A stretch of DNA of 64,000 nt from JARFQH01 sp963825595 (GCA_963825595.1 CAWGUE010000022.1:108475-172474), one strand, 5' to 3'; shown: positions 46,081 through 55,135, counted from the stretch's first letter. Numbers and translations are program-made. Notes: a model not told the origin generated them from the sequence alone.

Positions 46081-46527
46081 TTAAAAAAAGGATACACTGC
46101 CGAGCAGGCGAGACTCAAAGTGGTGTGGGAAAATGAACATATCGCCAGCATCTGTTCGGCAATGCCGAATATGACCATCCTGCAGGCGAATGTTGCCGCC
46201 GCAGTGAATAAGATGCAGTTGTCCGAGGGTGATAAAAAACGCTTGGAACGATATTCTCAAAAAACGGCGCCCGGTTACTGTGCCGGATGTGGCGATATTT
46301 GCGAAGCAGCGGTCAGTCTTGACATCCCGATCAGTGATATATTGCGCTATTCCATGTACAATCACGGCTATGGCGATCGGGATATCGCTTCAAGTTTATT
46401 CAACAAGCTAACAGCCGAGGTTAAGGCAAATATTCTTAAAGCCGACTACTCCTTGGCTGAAAAAAATTGCCCCCAAAATATTCAAATTGGTCAAATTTTG
46501 AAGAAAACACATGAGGATTTAGCCTGA
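46081..46527 (+). pseudogene. Aldo-keto reductase with ferredoxin-like tail, N-terminal two thirds lost
   Basis: The frame opens as LKKGYTAEQARLKVVWENEH and runs IASICSAMPNMTILQANVAA, TAPGYCAGCGDICEAAV and ILRYSMYNHGYGDRDIASSL to LAEKNCPQNIQIGQILKKTH. This is the C-terminal helical region of predicted aldo-keto reductases that carry a 4Fe-4S-like cysteine group (C-x2-C-x3-C ... C). The TIM barrel of about 250 residues is missing, and the fragment begins six bases after the MFS gene. Confidence 0.8.
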
Positions 46528-46628
46528 ACGGAAGAGGGTTGCGTACGACGGCTATTACATGAATCTTGCATGAAAATTAAATAGGTATGTTTGAAAATAA
46601 TCGTAACGGCATTTCATAAGCACAGCTA

Positions 46629-48116
46629 ATGAGAAATGACCCCATCATCTCGAAATCACAGTACCTCAAGGGGCTTCAATGCCCCAAGGCCCTGTGGCTC
46701 TACCGCCACCGGCCGGATCTGAAGCCGGAGGTCTCCCCCGTTCTGCAGCACCTTTTCGACAGCGGTCACGAGGTGGGGCTCCTGGCGCAGAAGTGCTTCG
46801 AAGGCGGGGTCGATATCGTCGAGGCGTACTACAGGATCGAGGCGACCATCCGGTCCACGGAAGAAGCCGTCGCTTTGAATCCGCCGGCGATCTTCGAGGC
46901 GGCCGCCTGCTCGCCGGACGGGGCCTACTCGCGCATCGACATCTTGAGAAAGTGCCGGGAGGCCGGGACCTGGGACCTGGTCGAGGTCAAGTCCACCACG
47001 GGCGTCAAGGGCTACCACATCGACGACATGGCCTTGCAGCGCCACGCCTTTGCGGGGGCGGGCTACAGCATCCGCAAGTCGATTCTGATGCACATCGACA
47101 ACCTTTACGTGAAAAGCGGACCCCTTGAGGTGCGGAAACTGTTTCATTTGGAGGATTGCACCGCGGACGTGGAGGCGCAGATGGCGGTGGTGCGGGAGTG
47201 CCTGGAACCGCTCAAGGCCGTGTTGGCGAGTTCGACCGAACCCGTTGTTCCCATCGGCGACCAGTGCAACGCGCCCTTTGCCTGCGACTACATCCCCTAT
47301 TGCTGGCAGCACGTGCCGGCCTACTCGGTCTACAACCTTTTCAGGGGCGACAAGCGGACGACACTGCTGTCGAAAGGCATTCTCGATATCGCCGATATCC
47401 CGGAGGGCTTCGACGTCACCCAGCGCCAGGGCATCGAGATCGATGCTTTTAAACAGAACCGGGTTCACGTGGACCGGGCCGCCATCAGCAAGTTTCTGGA
47501 CGGACTCGTGTTCCCGCTTTTCTTTCTCGACTACGAGACCATCAATCCGGCCGTGCCCCTATACGACGGCACGCGCCCCTACCAGAAAGTACCATTTCAG
47601 TTCTCGCTGCACGTGCAGCCGGAAATGGGCGGCCCTGTCACGCACACCGGTTTCCTTCACACGGGCGCCGGCGATCCGCGGCCCCATTTCGTCAAGGAAC
47701 TCGTCGACAGGTGCGGCGGCAGGGGGTCGGTGGTGGTCTACAACCAGCCGTTCGAGGCCGGCGTGAACGAAACCCTCGCCGAAACGTTTCCGGAACACGC
47801 GGCAGCGCTCCGTGCCATCAACGGCCGCATGGTCGACCTGCTGGTCCCGTTCCGGTCAAGGTTCCTGTACCATCCCGACATGAAAGGCTCGGCCTCGCTC
47901 AAGAGCGTGCTGCCGGCCCTTGTGCCGAATTTGAGCTACGCGGGCCTGGCGATCGCCGACGGAGAGACCGCCTCGCTGATGTTCCTCAAAGCCCTTAAAA
48001 ACGAAGTGTCGGAAGAAGAAAAGAAGTGGATTTACACGGACCTGTTTGAATACTGCCGCCTGGACACTCTGGCGGAGGTGAAGATTCTGGAGGAGTTGTA
48101 CCGGGTTGTTTCCTAA
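46629..48116 (+). CDS. DUF2779 protein, predicted nuclease with Cas4-like and RNase H-like parts
   Basis: A 495-residue cytosolic protein. The N-terminal half looks like a PD-(D/E)XK nuclease: SRIDILRK, then WDLVEVKSTTGVKGYH with the E-x-K pair, and YSIRKSILMHI. Cysteines LQCPKALWL near 18 and QCNAPFACDYIPYCW near 215-228 are placed like the 4Fe-4S ligands of Cas4/AddB nucleases. The C-terminal half has FFLDYETINPAVPLYDG (D-x-E) as in DEDD exonucleases and ends EYCRLDTLAEVKILEELYR (second acidic site). Activity in the family is predicted, not proven. More GC-rich than neighbours. No cas genes nearby. Confidence 0.85.
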   Translation: MRNDPIISKSQYLKGLQCPKALWLYRHRPDLKPEVSPVLQHLFDSGHEVGLLAQKCFEGGVDIVEAYYRIEATIRSTEEAVALNPPAIFEAAACSPDGAYSRIDILRKCREAGTWDLVEVKSTTGVKGYHIDDMALQRHAFAGAGYSIRKSILMHIDNLYVKSGPLEVRKLFHLEDCTADVEAQMAVVRECLEPLKAVLASSTEPVVPIGDQCNAPFACDYIPYCWQHVPAYSVYNLFRGDKRTTLLSKGILDIADIPEGFDVTQRQGIEIDAFKQNRVHVDRAAISKFLDGLVFPLFFLDYETINPAVPLYDGTRPYQKVPFQFSLHVQPEMGGPVTHTGFLHTGAGDPRPHFVKELVDRCGGRGSVVVYNQPFEAGVNETLAETFPEHAAALRAINGRMVDLLVPFRSRFLYHPDMKGSASLKSVLPALVPNLSYAGLAIADGETASLMFLKALKNEVSEEEKKWIYTDLFEYCRLDTLAEVKILEELYRVVS

Positions 48117-48194
48117 TTCACGCTCCGGAAAAACCTTTTGTTGATACTCTTAATTTCCATTTTCATCAGGTTGTTTGAAAATGAAGCGGTTACT

Positions 48195-48614
48195 TCATTG
48201 AAGCGGATTCACGATCGTCACTCCTTCCACTTGTTGCCCCTCGTTTAAGTCTTCGGTAAGAAGAAATTCAGCGTTTTTCATATATGCCGCAGAGACGATC
48301 ATTGCATCCCAAAATGATAAATTATAGGCTTCTTCAATTTCACTGGCTTGCAAAATTGTGGCGCCGTCATTTACGGCGACGTCCCAAGTCAGATAATTGT
48401 TAAGTATTCTTCGAACCTGCGCCTTCTGCAGGGGAGAAGGGATCTTTCTGGTTAGTGTGACGTAGAGCTCTTGCAGAACCTGGGTGCTGATCACACCGGA
48501 TTTCGACTCCCACAATTCTGTTACATAAGACTTGGCAATCTCATGCTTCTTGCCCGCGTCAAGGTCGTGGGCATAAACCAGAATGTTTGTGTCGACGAAG
48601 GTTTTAGCGCTCAT
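48195..48614 (-). CDS. vapC: PIN-domain toxin (VapC family)
   Basis: A 139-residue PIN-domain ribonuclease. Acidic active-site residues: TFVDTNILVYAHDLDAGKKH (Asp8), STQVLQELYVTLTRK (Glu near 46) and LSFWDAMIVSAAYMKNAEFL (Asp near 98), with LLTEDLNEGQ giving the last Asp. VapC toxins cut tRNA or rRNA when released from their antitoxin. It overlaps the antitoxin gene by 11 bases, the usual order antitoxin first. Confidence 0.9.
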   Translation of the reverse strand: MSAKTFVDTNILVYAHDLDAGKKHEIAKSYVTELWESKSGVISTQVLQELYVTLTRKIPSPLQKAQVRRILNNYLTWDVAVNDGATILQASEIEEAYNLSFWDAMIVSAAYMKNAEFLLTEDLNEGQQVEGVTIVNPLQ

Positions 48615-48837
48615 GTAAATCCTCGCGCTTCCAGGTAATTCGCCCGCCGAGATGAAAGCCTTTTTTGAGAATGTTCAGTGCATTTCGTTTTGCGGCTTCG
48701 AAGCGATCATCATCGTCGACGACCTCCTTGAGTAGATCGCTCATCATTTTACTGACGGAAGTGTCCTTTCGCGCGGCAATGATCTTTCCCTTTTTGATGA
48801 GCTCCTTTTCAATGGACAAGGTAATATTTTGTTTCAT
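48604..48837 (-). CDS. Ribbon-helix-helix antitoxin (VapB-like, DUF6364 type)
   Basis: A 77-residue antitoxin. MKQNITLSIEKELIKKGKII then AARKDTSVSKMMSDLLKEVV is an RHH DNA-binding domain; the C-terminal LGGRITWKREDLHER would wrap the toxin. I chose the ATG at 48837 because GGAGGTGTGT stands right before it; the frame opens 13 codons earlier without a ribosome site. It should repress its own operon through the palindrome just upstream. Confidence 0.88.
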   Translation of the reverse strand: MKQNITLSIEKELIKKGKIIAARKDTSVSKMMSDLLKEVVDDDDRFEAAKRNALNILKKGFHLGGRITWKREDLHER

Positions 48838-48854
48838 ACACACCTCCGATAAAT

Positions 48855-48871
48855 ACACGTAGTTTACGTGT
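48855..48871. promoter_or_regulatory. Palindromic operator of the toxin-antitoxin operon
   Basis: ACACGTA-GTT-TACGTGT, a perfect 7+3+7 palindrome 18 bases before the antitoxin start, in the place where RHH antitoxins bind to repress their operons. Function is inferred from position and symmetry. Confidence 0.65.
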
Positions 48872-48950
48872 AGCACGCATTTTGGTTGTTGTCAAGACGG
48901 CGCTTCCTTAATTGGATTATTTACCGAATTGTTCCGCACTCCGCACCCGC

Positions 48951-51386
48951 CTATTTGATGGTAATGGTCGCTTTATCCAGCACTTTGCTACCCTGCCCGA
49001 GGATATAGCGCACTTCATAAGTGCCGGGTTCATTGGGGGCCTTAATTTTAAGCGGATTACCCCTGCTGGTGTAGGTATACGTTACATAACGGCCCGGACC
49101 CTGATCCGGGCGCGCAATGGATATATAATCGGACTTATAATCCGGCCCCTGCCATGTGACTTCGAACTCAGTGCTGACAGTTGCCGAATCTGGGGGGGTC
49201 ACTTTGGCGCTGACCGCCTTGATCTCGATCGTGGTTTTGGCGAGCAACTTACTGCCTTGGCCCAGGATGTAGCGCACTTCATAAGTGCCGGGATCGGATG
49301 GTGCCCGCAGTTTTAGCGGAGAGCCTTTTCTTGTGTAGGTATACTGGACCTGGCGGCCCGGATCCTGATCAGACCGCGCAATGGCAATGTAGTCCGAGCT
49401 ATTGTCGGGCCCTTGCCAGGTCACCTCAAATTGGGATGCCATGTCGGCCGCGGCCGGCGCCTGTACCGAAGCGCTGACCGCCTCGATCTCGATGGTGGTT
49501 TTGGCGAGCAACTTACTGCCTTGGCCCAGGATGTAGCGCACTTCATAAGTGCCGGGATCGGATGGTGCCCGCACCTTCAAGGGAGAGCCTTTTCTGGTGT
49601 AGGTGTAATGGACCTGTCTGCCCGGGTCCTGATCGGACCGCGCAATGGCAATATAGTCCGATTTGTTATCGGGCCCCTGCCAGGTCACCTCGAACTCGGT
49701 CGCCACGTCGGCCGCGGCCGGCGCCTGTACCGAAGCGCTGACCGCCTCGATCTCGATGGTGGTTTTGGCGAGCAGCTTGCTGCCTTGGCCCAGGATGTAG
49801 CGCACTTCATAGGTGCCGGGATCGGATGGTGCCCGCACCTTTAACGGAGAGCCTTCTTTGGTGTAGGTATACTGGACCTGGCGGCCCGGATTCTGATCAG
49901 ACCGGGCAATGGCAATGTAATCCGAGCTATTATCGGGCCCCTGCCAGGTCACCTCGAACTCGGTCGCCACGTCGGCCGCGGCCGGCGCCTCTACCGAAGC
50001 GCTGACCGCCTCGATCTCGATGGTGGTTTTGGCCAACAAATTGCTGCCCCGGCCCAGGATGTAGCGCACTTCATAGGTGCCGGGATCGGATGGTGCCCGC
50101 ACCTTTAACGGAGAGCCTTCTTTGGTGTAAGTGTAATGGACCTGGCTGCCGACGCGCTGATCGGGCCGGGCAATGGCGACATAATCGCTTGGATAGTCCG
50201 GGCCTTGCCATTCTACTTCAAACAGGACGGCCACGTCGGCTGCGGCCGGCGCCTGAACCGTTGCCTGGACCGGTGTGACTGCGACACCGGCGCGACCGAT
50301 CACTTTGCGGCTATGGGCGTGGACATAGCGCAGTTCATAATCGCCCACTTTACCTGGAGCCGTGAAATCGGCGGGGTTTCCTTTTTTGGTGTACGCATAG
50401 TCTCTATGACTCAGGTCCTTTGAGTCCTTTTCCGCAATGGCGATATAGTCGCCACGACTGTCCGGGCCCTCCCATTGAACTGAAAAAGTCGATCCGGCCG
50501 GTACGCTGGCCGGTCCTTGCAATACGGCCGTGCCGGGATCTTCCACCACCGGTGGCGGCGGCGCTTTCACCTCTTCTACGGTTTGAAGAAGAGCGTCGCG
50601 CAAAGAACCGGCATTACTCGCGGCAAGAAAAAGACCGCCGGTTTTGTCGGCCAGACAGCGCAGTCGCCCCTGGTCTTCTTTGCTGATGTCAAACCCAATC
50701 ACATGCACGGTAAACTCCACGCCGCTCATGGCCAGCTCGGCGGCTAACGCGCATGGATCGATATCGCAGGTCTCCAGGCCGTCGCTGACCAGGATCACTG
50801 TCGCCCGCTCTTCAGTGTAGCGTAGGGCCTGGGCCGCCTGTTTGACCGACTCGCTCAGAGGGGTCTTGCCCTTGGGGCTGATGCCTTTTACTTTGGCTTT
50901 CATGGCGGCGGCGTTGTGTGGTCCTACGGGGATCACCATTTCTATATCCTTGCAATCGCCCTTGCGGCGATGGCCGTAAACCGTAAGTCCTGTCTGAAAG
51001 CCGGCGGGAATTTGATCGATGAGCTCGGCCACAACCTCTTTGGCGATTTCGATTTTGGCCTTGCCATCGATTTGGCCCCACATGGAACCGGAAGCATCCA
51101 GCACCAGCACCATGCGGGCGGTATCCGCATTCTTCATGGCCGGACCCTTGGCAGGAGAGGCGTCTGCTTCGGATTTTTGGGGTGCGGCACTAGTTTGCGA
51201 GTTCGCCGCTACCGAGGCAGCGGCCGTCGCTTTGCTCCTCGCGGGTGGTATCGTACCGGGTTTTTCAGGAAGTTCCACCCTCTCGGCAGTAAAGGATGCC
51301 GCCAGGAGTGGCTCGGTTCCTGTCCACATGAAAAAAAAGCTGGATAGAACAAGCATCAACCCCATTTTAATGACTTTCTTTTGCAT
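48951..51386 (-). CDS. Secreted VWA-domain protein with six 88-residue repeats
   Basis: An 811-residue exported protein with a clear ribosome site (GGGAGGGCTCT). Signal peptide MGLMLVLSSFFFMWTGTEPL, an Ala/Pro/Ser linker, then a VWA domain (about 90-270) with the MIDAS motif LVLDASGSMWGQ (Asp97, Ser99, Ser101) and ATVILVSDGLETCDIDPC. The rest is six Ig-like units, each with FEVTWQGPDNSSDYIAIARS and APSDPGTYEVRYILGQGSKL. Units 2-5 are nearly identical; the first and last are diverged. It is probably a periplasmic or surface binding protein. The fold GPD...DYIAIA resembles YfbK-type companions of stress-response phosphatases. No partner is adjacent. Confidence 0.88.
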   Translation of the reverse strand: MQKKVIKMGLMLVLSSFFFMWTGTEPLLAASFTAERVELPEKPGTIPPARSKATAAASVAANSQTSAAPQKSEADASPAKGPAMKNADTARMVLVLDASGSMWGQIDGKAKIEIAKEVVAELIDQIPAGFQTGLTVYGHRRKGDCKDIEMVIPVGPHNAAAMKAKVKGISPKGKTPLSESVKQAAQALRYTEERATVILVSDGLETCDIDPCALAAELAMSGVEFTVHVIGFDISKEDQGRLRCLADKTGGLFLAASNAGSLRDALLQTVEEVKAPPPPVVEDPGTAVLQGPASVPAGSTFSVQWEGPDSRGDYIAIAEKDSKDLSHRDYAYTKKGNPADFTAPGKVGDYELRYVHAHSRKVIGRAGVAVTPVQATVQAPAAADVAVLFEVEWQGPDYPSDYVAIARPDQRVGSQVHYTYTKEGSPLKVRAPSDPGTYEVRYILGRGSNLLAKTTIEIEAVSASVEAPAAADVATEFEVTWQGPDNSSDYIAIARSDQNPGRQVQYTYTKEGSPLKVRAPSDPGTYEVRYILGQGSKLLAKTTIEIEAVSASVQAPAAADVATEFEVTWQGPDNKSDYIAIARSDQDPGRQVHYTYTRKGSPLKVRAPSDPGTYEVRYILGQGSKLLAKTTIEIEAVSASVQAPAAADMASQFEVTWQGPDNSSDYIAIARSDQDPGRQVQYTYTRKGSPLKLRAPSDPGTYEVRYILGQGSKLLAKTTIEIKAVSAKVTPPDSATVSTEFEVTWQGPDYKSDYISIARPDQGPGRYVTYTYTSRGNPLKIKAPNEPGTYEVRYILGQGSKVLDKATITIK
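48957..50490. repeat. Tandem 264-base coding repeats in the VWA gene
   Basis: Six units of 264 bases (88 codons). The same text (GCCGCGGCCGGCGCCT) occurs at 49447, 49711 and 49975, exactly 264 apart. The central units differ at few positions, which suggests recent duplication or gene conversion, and makes copy number prone to change or to assembly collapse. Confidence 0.9.
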
Positions 51387-51512
51387 AGAGCCCTCCCGGT
51401 GGCGTCAGACATCATCCTGGCGACGATGTCTGTGAGTTGTTTCCTTTTTAAATTGGACAATGAATTGTGCCATCACTTTTTCGCGGATGAGCACTAATTA
51501 AGTTTTTAGCCC

Positions 51513-51935
51513 TTACTCACACTTGCCGATACGCGTGCCTTTAACCACAGTTGTGATGGTCATGCCGCCGGCTGCCGGCCCCATGTTCGTTTCAGAGGTG
51601 CCTTCGAAGGAGTCCCCCTTGTAGGTGATTTCACCGGTACTCTTGGTTTGCATGCCCTGTTGGTCGCACTCCATCGTATAGGTGATCGTGTTGCCTGTGG
51701 TCTTCATGTCTGTGATCCTGCATCCTTGGCCGCCGGCGGAGGAATCGGGCACCGGGTCCTGCTCATTTAGGCATTGGGTCATTGTTTGGGGCGGCGTCCC
51801 GCCGGGCATTCCCGGCATCTCCACTTTGGTTGTAATTTCATACTTGCCCGGCTTCAGATCCAATCCCCAGGCAGGCAGGGCGGCTATCAACATACCAAGA
51901 ACTGAAAGTGTGCAGATCTTTTTTAACGTCATCAT
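51513..51935 (-). CDS. DUF3617 secreted protein
   Basis: A 140-residue exported protein. Signal peptide LKKICTLSVLGMLIAALPAW cut after AWG, then the DUF3617 pattern: LKPGKYEITTKVEMPGMPGG, QTMTQCLNEQDPVP, ITDMKTTGNTITYTMECDQQ and GEITYKGDSFEGTSE. The four cysteines could form two disulfides. Function unknown; common in Desulfobacterota and other proteobacteria. It stands upstream of the VWA gene, same strand. Confidence 0.85.
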   Translation of the reverse strand: MMTLKKICTLSVLGMLIAALPAWGLDLKPGKYEITTKVEMPGMPGGTPPQTMTQCLNEQDPVPDSSAGGQGCRITDMKTTGNTITYTMECDQQGMQTKSTGEITYKGDSFEGTSETNMGPAAGGMTITTVVKGTRIGKCE

Positions 51936-52096
51936 AAGCTCCTTTCGCTGTTTTAGTATTCAAGCCATCAGTATCGATTTGCCGGTCCTTCAGCATTCCT
52001 ATTTCTTAACAGCAATTCCAATTATTGCAAATTTTAAAATGCAGAAAAAATTATATTTCTTTCTTACTAAACAGAGACTGTTGTCTTGCATTAACT
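51936..52096. other. Intergenic stretch
   Basis: A/T-rich leader of the DUF3617 gene (ribosome site GAAAGGAGCTTATG on the minus strand) running into repeat R2. Confidence 0.4.
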
Positions 52097-52194
52097 AGTG
52101 TCCATTCATAAATGGCCTTTTTTCCGCTGGGTCCCGCCGAGGCGGTATGCGGCCTTGCTCAGCGAAAAAAATTCTCACTTATGAATTGGACACT
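52097..52194. repeat. Repeat family R2, short palindromic copy
   Basis: AGTGTCCATTCATAAATGGC (52097) and TTATGAATTGGACACT (to 52194) are near-perfect terminal inverted repeats around a GC-rich centre (GGGTCCCGCCGAGGCGG). The left end matches the R2 end at 4467. The 98-base size and full foldback suggest a MITE-like copy. Confidence 0.7.
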
Positions 52195-52369
52195 GGAACA
52201 CTAAGCCCTGTTCAATTCGCAGGACGGTTTCTTTCTGAAGGACTATTCCATATGGCAGGGTCCTCGAAAAAGGCATTGCTTTGGGAAAACGACCTAAGTC
52301 GACCGGGGCTGGTAGATTCCGCAGTCTGGGCGGCTGGGATCAGGTTAAGATGTCGCCTAAAGCAGAGAG

Positions 52370-52650
52370 CGGTTTGAAGGGTGATGAACGGATTACAGGG
52401 GAAAGCGGTTTCGTTAAGCAGGTCTTGTCGGCAGCCGGTGGTTAGAAACTTGACGTCTAATTTCTCAATATAAAATGGTTTTACCCCCGGCCTCCCACCT
52501 CAGACTTGGCGTGTTTGTCATGTACCGTTAAAACGGTGAGAAGCGGGGCGCATTTAAGTAACCAACAACCCGCCGCGATAAGCCTTTCGGTCCAGCGCGG
52601 TGAGGTGAGAAGATAGCCCAAGAAGAAGCGTTGGTTCACCAGTATAAGAA
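52370..52650. repeat. Duplicated noncoding segment, family R3, copy 1
   Basis: Matches 54536-54910 in direct orientation over scattered blocks: TGAAGGGTGATGAA, TTGTCGGCAGCCGG, CCACCTCAGAC, GTGTTTGTCAT, GCGATAAGCC and GCGTTGGTTCACCAG. No intact frame in either copy. Both look like eroded copies of one lost element, perhaps the end of an insertion sequence; I cannot name it. Confidence 0.6.
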
Positions 52651-52812
52651 ATACACAGAATCATGGACGTAAATCCCGTTTGTTGGTGGGGCCTGACATG
52701 GAGGCTGTGCCGGCATAAACGGCCTCAAGGCGATAATCGAACATTTTCCGGAGGTATCGGCAAGGAAGAACACGTTTTCACACGATCGAAATTTTGGGGA
52801 TTGCCTGCAGTA

Positions 52813-54108
52813 TCAAAGGGCAGCAGGAAGAAAAACGAGAGTTCCGGATTGAAGCTGGCGAAAGTTTTTAATTTTATGACCTCTCAGAAGTTTTTTTGAA
52901 GGCAGGTAGTATATTGTTCTTTGATCATTAAAATTAACGCCGGCGATGCGAAAGGCGGATTGGTCTTTACCTAGCTTGTAGGGTCCTTTGTACCCAATAA
53001 TGAGTTTGGTTCTCGCCGGCAGATCATCCCAGTCATTTATCATTGAACCCGGTTTTATCCGACCGGAGGGTAAAAAATATATCGTCGTTTTTCGATTATA
53101 CAATTTTCCGGCAAGAGACCATGCCGTCGTTCCGTCCGATATGGTCTTTACAGGACCGTCATCTTTTAACAATTCAACACTGCTTTCCTGGTTCAGCAGT
53201 ACGACCGTTTTCGCAGGAATGCGGTTCCAGCCGATTTTTTTTTCGATTTGATCACCGGTGTACAGACGACCGTTTGGGAATTTGTACACCGTTGTCGTAC
53301 TGTCGAAATCTTCGCCCGCAATGACCCACGCGGTATTGCGCTTGGAAATAATATTTGCCTCATCAGCCTGCGAATCAAATTTAGCCGGGCTGTAAAACAC
53401 CTCCGCTAACTGGGCATCAGCCACTAGTCGACCGGCATTCACATCGGGGTCATAGGTCCATGCCGTCCCCAATTCAGCTTTGGCGCGTACAAAGTTTTTT
53501 GCGCAGCGTTTGCGGCCACGGTGATTTTTCCTAAACCACCGGTTTGGTGTTCCATAGGCTACCTGGCTGTGGGTCAGAACTGCCCGATCATCTAAATGGT
53601 ATGCGCCTTGTAGAATGTCAATCAATATGCCTACCGATTGATACTGTTTTTCAGAGATGGGAGCATAATGATACCCGACCAACTCAATGCCAATCGAAAT
53701 ATTGCTAAGATCCTTCTCGCCATTCCACATGCTGAGTCCAGCATGATCGGCCACATATTTCTTGTCCAGAATGCGATAAGTACGTCCGTTACGGGCAATG
53801 ACATAATGGGTATGACCGCCATGGGTGCGGCGGCCACTGCGGAAATGCTTCCCTTTCGATACGACTCTTAGCGTCGTTTTAAGTCCGAGTTCCGAGGTAT
53901 GGACAACGATGTATTTCGTATTCTTGCGTTTGACTTTTTTGAAGCGGGGATTCAGTCGCGAACGGAAATCAACTATGGAACGCTGAAATTTATCGCTTTC
54001 TTTTCGGGTATACGCGGTTGATAAAGATGGTAAAATAAAAAGAAAGGTGATGAAGAATGACGCAGCTGTTATGAATCGTTTATTGTACCACACCGGCCGA
54101 TAGTTCAT
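52813..54108 (-). CDS. N-acetylmuramoyl-L-alanine amidase (Amidase_2 family), secreted
   Basis: Cuts the amide bond between muramic acid and the peptide of peptidoglycan. After a signal segment (FITAASFFITFLFILPSLST) comes the Amidase_2 domain with zinc and catalytic residues: YIVVHTSELGLKTTLRVVS (His), HGGHTHYVIARNGRTYRILD, VADHAGLSMWNGEKDLSNIS and IGIELVGYHY (Glu), then VLTHSQVAYGTPNRWFRKNH. The C-terminal half is three repeats of the form AWVIAGEDFDSTTTVYKFPN / AWSLAGKLYNRKTTIYFLPS / AFRIAGVNFNDQRTIYYLPS, likely binding units. I chose the ATG at 54108; one at 54123 lies inside the end of repeat R2. Confidence 0.88.
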   Translation of the reverse strand: MNYRPVWYNKRFITAASFFITFLFILPSLSTAYTRKESDKFQRSIVDFRSRLNPRFKKVKRKNTKYIVVHTSELGLKTTLRVVSKGKHFRSGRRTHGGHTHYVIARNGRTYRILDKKYVADHAGLSMWNGEKDLSNISIGIELVGYHYAPISEKQYQSVGILIDILQGAYHLDDRAVLTHSQVAYGTPNRWFRKNHRGRKRCAKNFVRAKAELGTAWTYDPDVNAGRLVADAQLAEVFYSPAKFDSQADEANIISKRNTAWVIAGEDFDSTTTVYKFPNGRLYTGDQIEKKIGWNRIPAKTVVLLNQESSVELLKDDGPVKTISDGTTAWSLAGKLYNRKTTIYFLPSGRIKPGSMINDWDDLPARTKLIIGYKGPYKLGKDQSAFRIAGVNFNDQRTIYYLPSKKLLRGHKIKNFRQLQSGTLVFLPAAL

Positions 54109-54331
54109 AGATATCCATTTCATAAATGAGAACTTTCTGCACTGATAAAGTTGAGTACATATGTGCATTCGAATTGATACGAAATCCCGCTGATTTACAG
54201 CAGGAGCCGCATCCCGCCGTGGCGGGATGCGGCGGCGAGGCGCACTTTTCGTGCGTCGCAGCTGGAAATCTACGGATAATCCCGTCCATGGCGGGGCCGC
54301 GCGTAAAAATGGCTATTTATGGATGGACACA
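54109..54331. repeat. Repeat family R2, long copy with strong central hairpin
   Basis: Left end AGATATCCATTTCATAAATG, right end TATTTATGGATGGACACA, inverted relative to each other. At its centre GCCGCATCCCGCC (54206-54218) and GGCGGGATGCGGC (54221-54233) form a perfect 13-base palindrome. The left end overlaps the start region of the amidase gene. Confidence 0.65.
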
Positions 54332-54535
54332 AGATAACCGGGATCAGATCAACACAACATGCACTTGCAGTGAAATTTACCAAAAATTTCATCTCATTTC
54401 AAATAGATGATCGATAGGTAAAGGCTTTAGTTTTGTAAACACCATATAATATTACAGAAACCATCATTAGGTCCTCAACGTTCTGCAAATATGACTGTAC
54501 CAATACATTTCCAATCTGTGGCGTAATACAGGGAC

Positions 54536-54910
54536 CCGTTTGAAGGGCAATGAATCGTTTTCAGGGGGATGCGCTTTCGTTGAGCAGGGATTGTCGGCAG
54601 CCGGGGGGCAGAAGCCTGCAGTCGGTTTCCTCAATACACAAGGGTTTTACCTTTGGCCTCCTACCTCAAACCGAATACATCGTCATTTAGCCCCCACCTC
54701 AGACCTATCGCGTTTGTCATTTGCCTCGAACCTCTCTGAGGATCAGAACCTGAGACCTGTTGTGTTATATCGCCAATAGAGAACGGGGAATGAGCAGCGT
54801 TGAATTGCGCGAATTCTGACGATCGGCCAGTCAGCGATAAGCCGTCGGGGCCAGCGTGGTGAGAAGATGGCAGAAGCACAAGAATTCGCTCACCAGTTGG
54901 AGCCATACAT
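54536..54910. repeat. Duplicated noncoding segment, family R3, copy 2
   Basis: Second eroded copy of the segment at 52370-52650, with blocks TGAAGGGCAATGAA, TTGTCGGCAGCCGG, CCCACCTCAGACC, GCGATAAGCCGTCGG and GAATTCGCTCACCAG. It carries an extra stretch of about 90 bases not in copy 1. Confidence 0.6.
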
Positions 54911-55135
54911 TAAATCGAGGGCGTGCCGAAACTCGAAACCCCTACCAACTGATCCATAAAACTGGTAATATTAAACTGTCCCTAATTCCCCTGGGTTTTG
55001 GCATTGGTAATTCATTAGAATAAATGTAATGTTTGCTTCAACCGAAAAGGGGGTTTAATCTTCTTATTCACATCCGACCAGGACTAACACCATAACCAAT
55101 TGAATCCATAATTATCATCTTGAAGGAGTACTGGT
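54911..55135. other. Intergenic leader of the ankyrin gene
   Basis: Nothing supported except a ribosome site (TTGAAGGAGTACTG) just before the GTG start. Confidence 0.45.

Noticed and set aside
48957..50490. Regular repeats considered as a CRISPR array
   Set aside because: The period is 264 bases without spacers, the repeats are coding and in frame, and no cas genes are near.
54189..54240. The GC-rich hairpin considered as a terminator
   Set aside because: No T run follows on either strand and it lies inside repeat R2.
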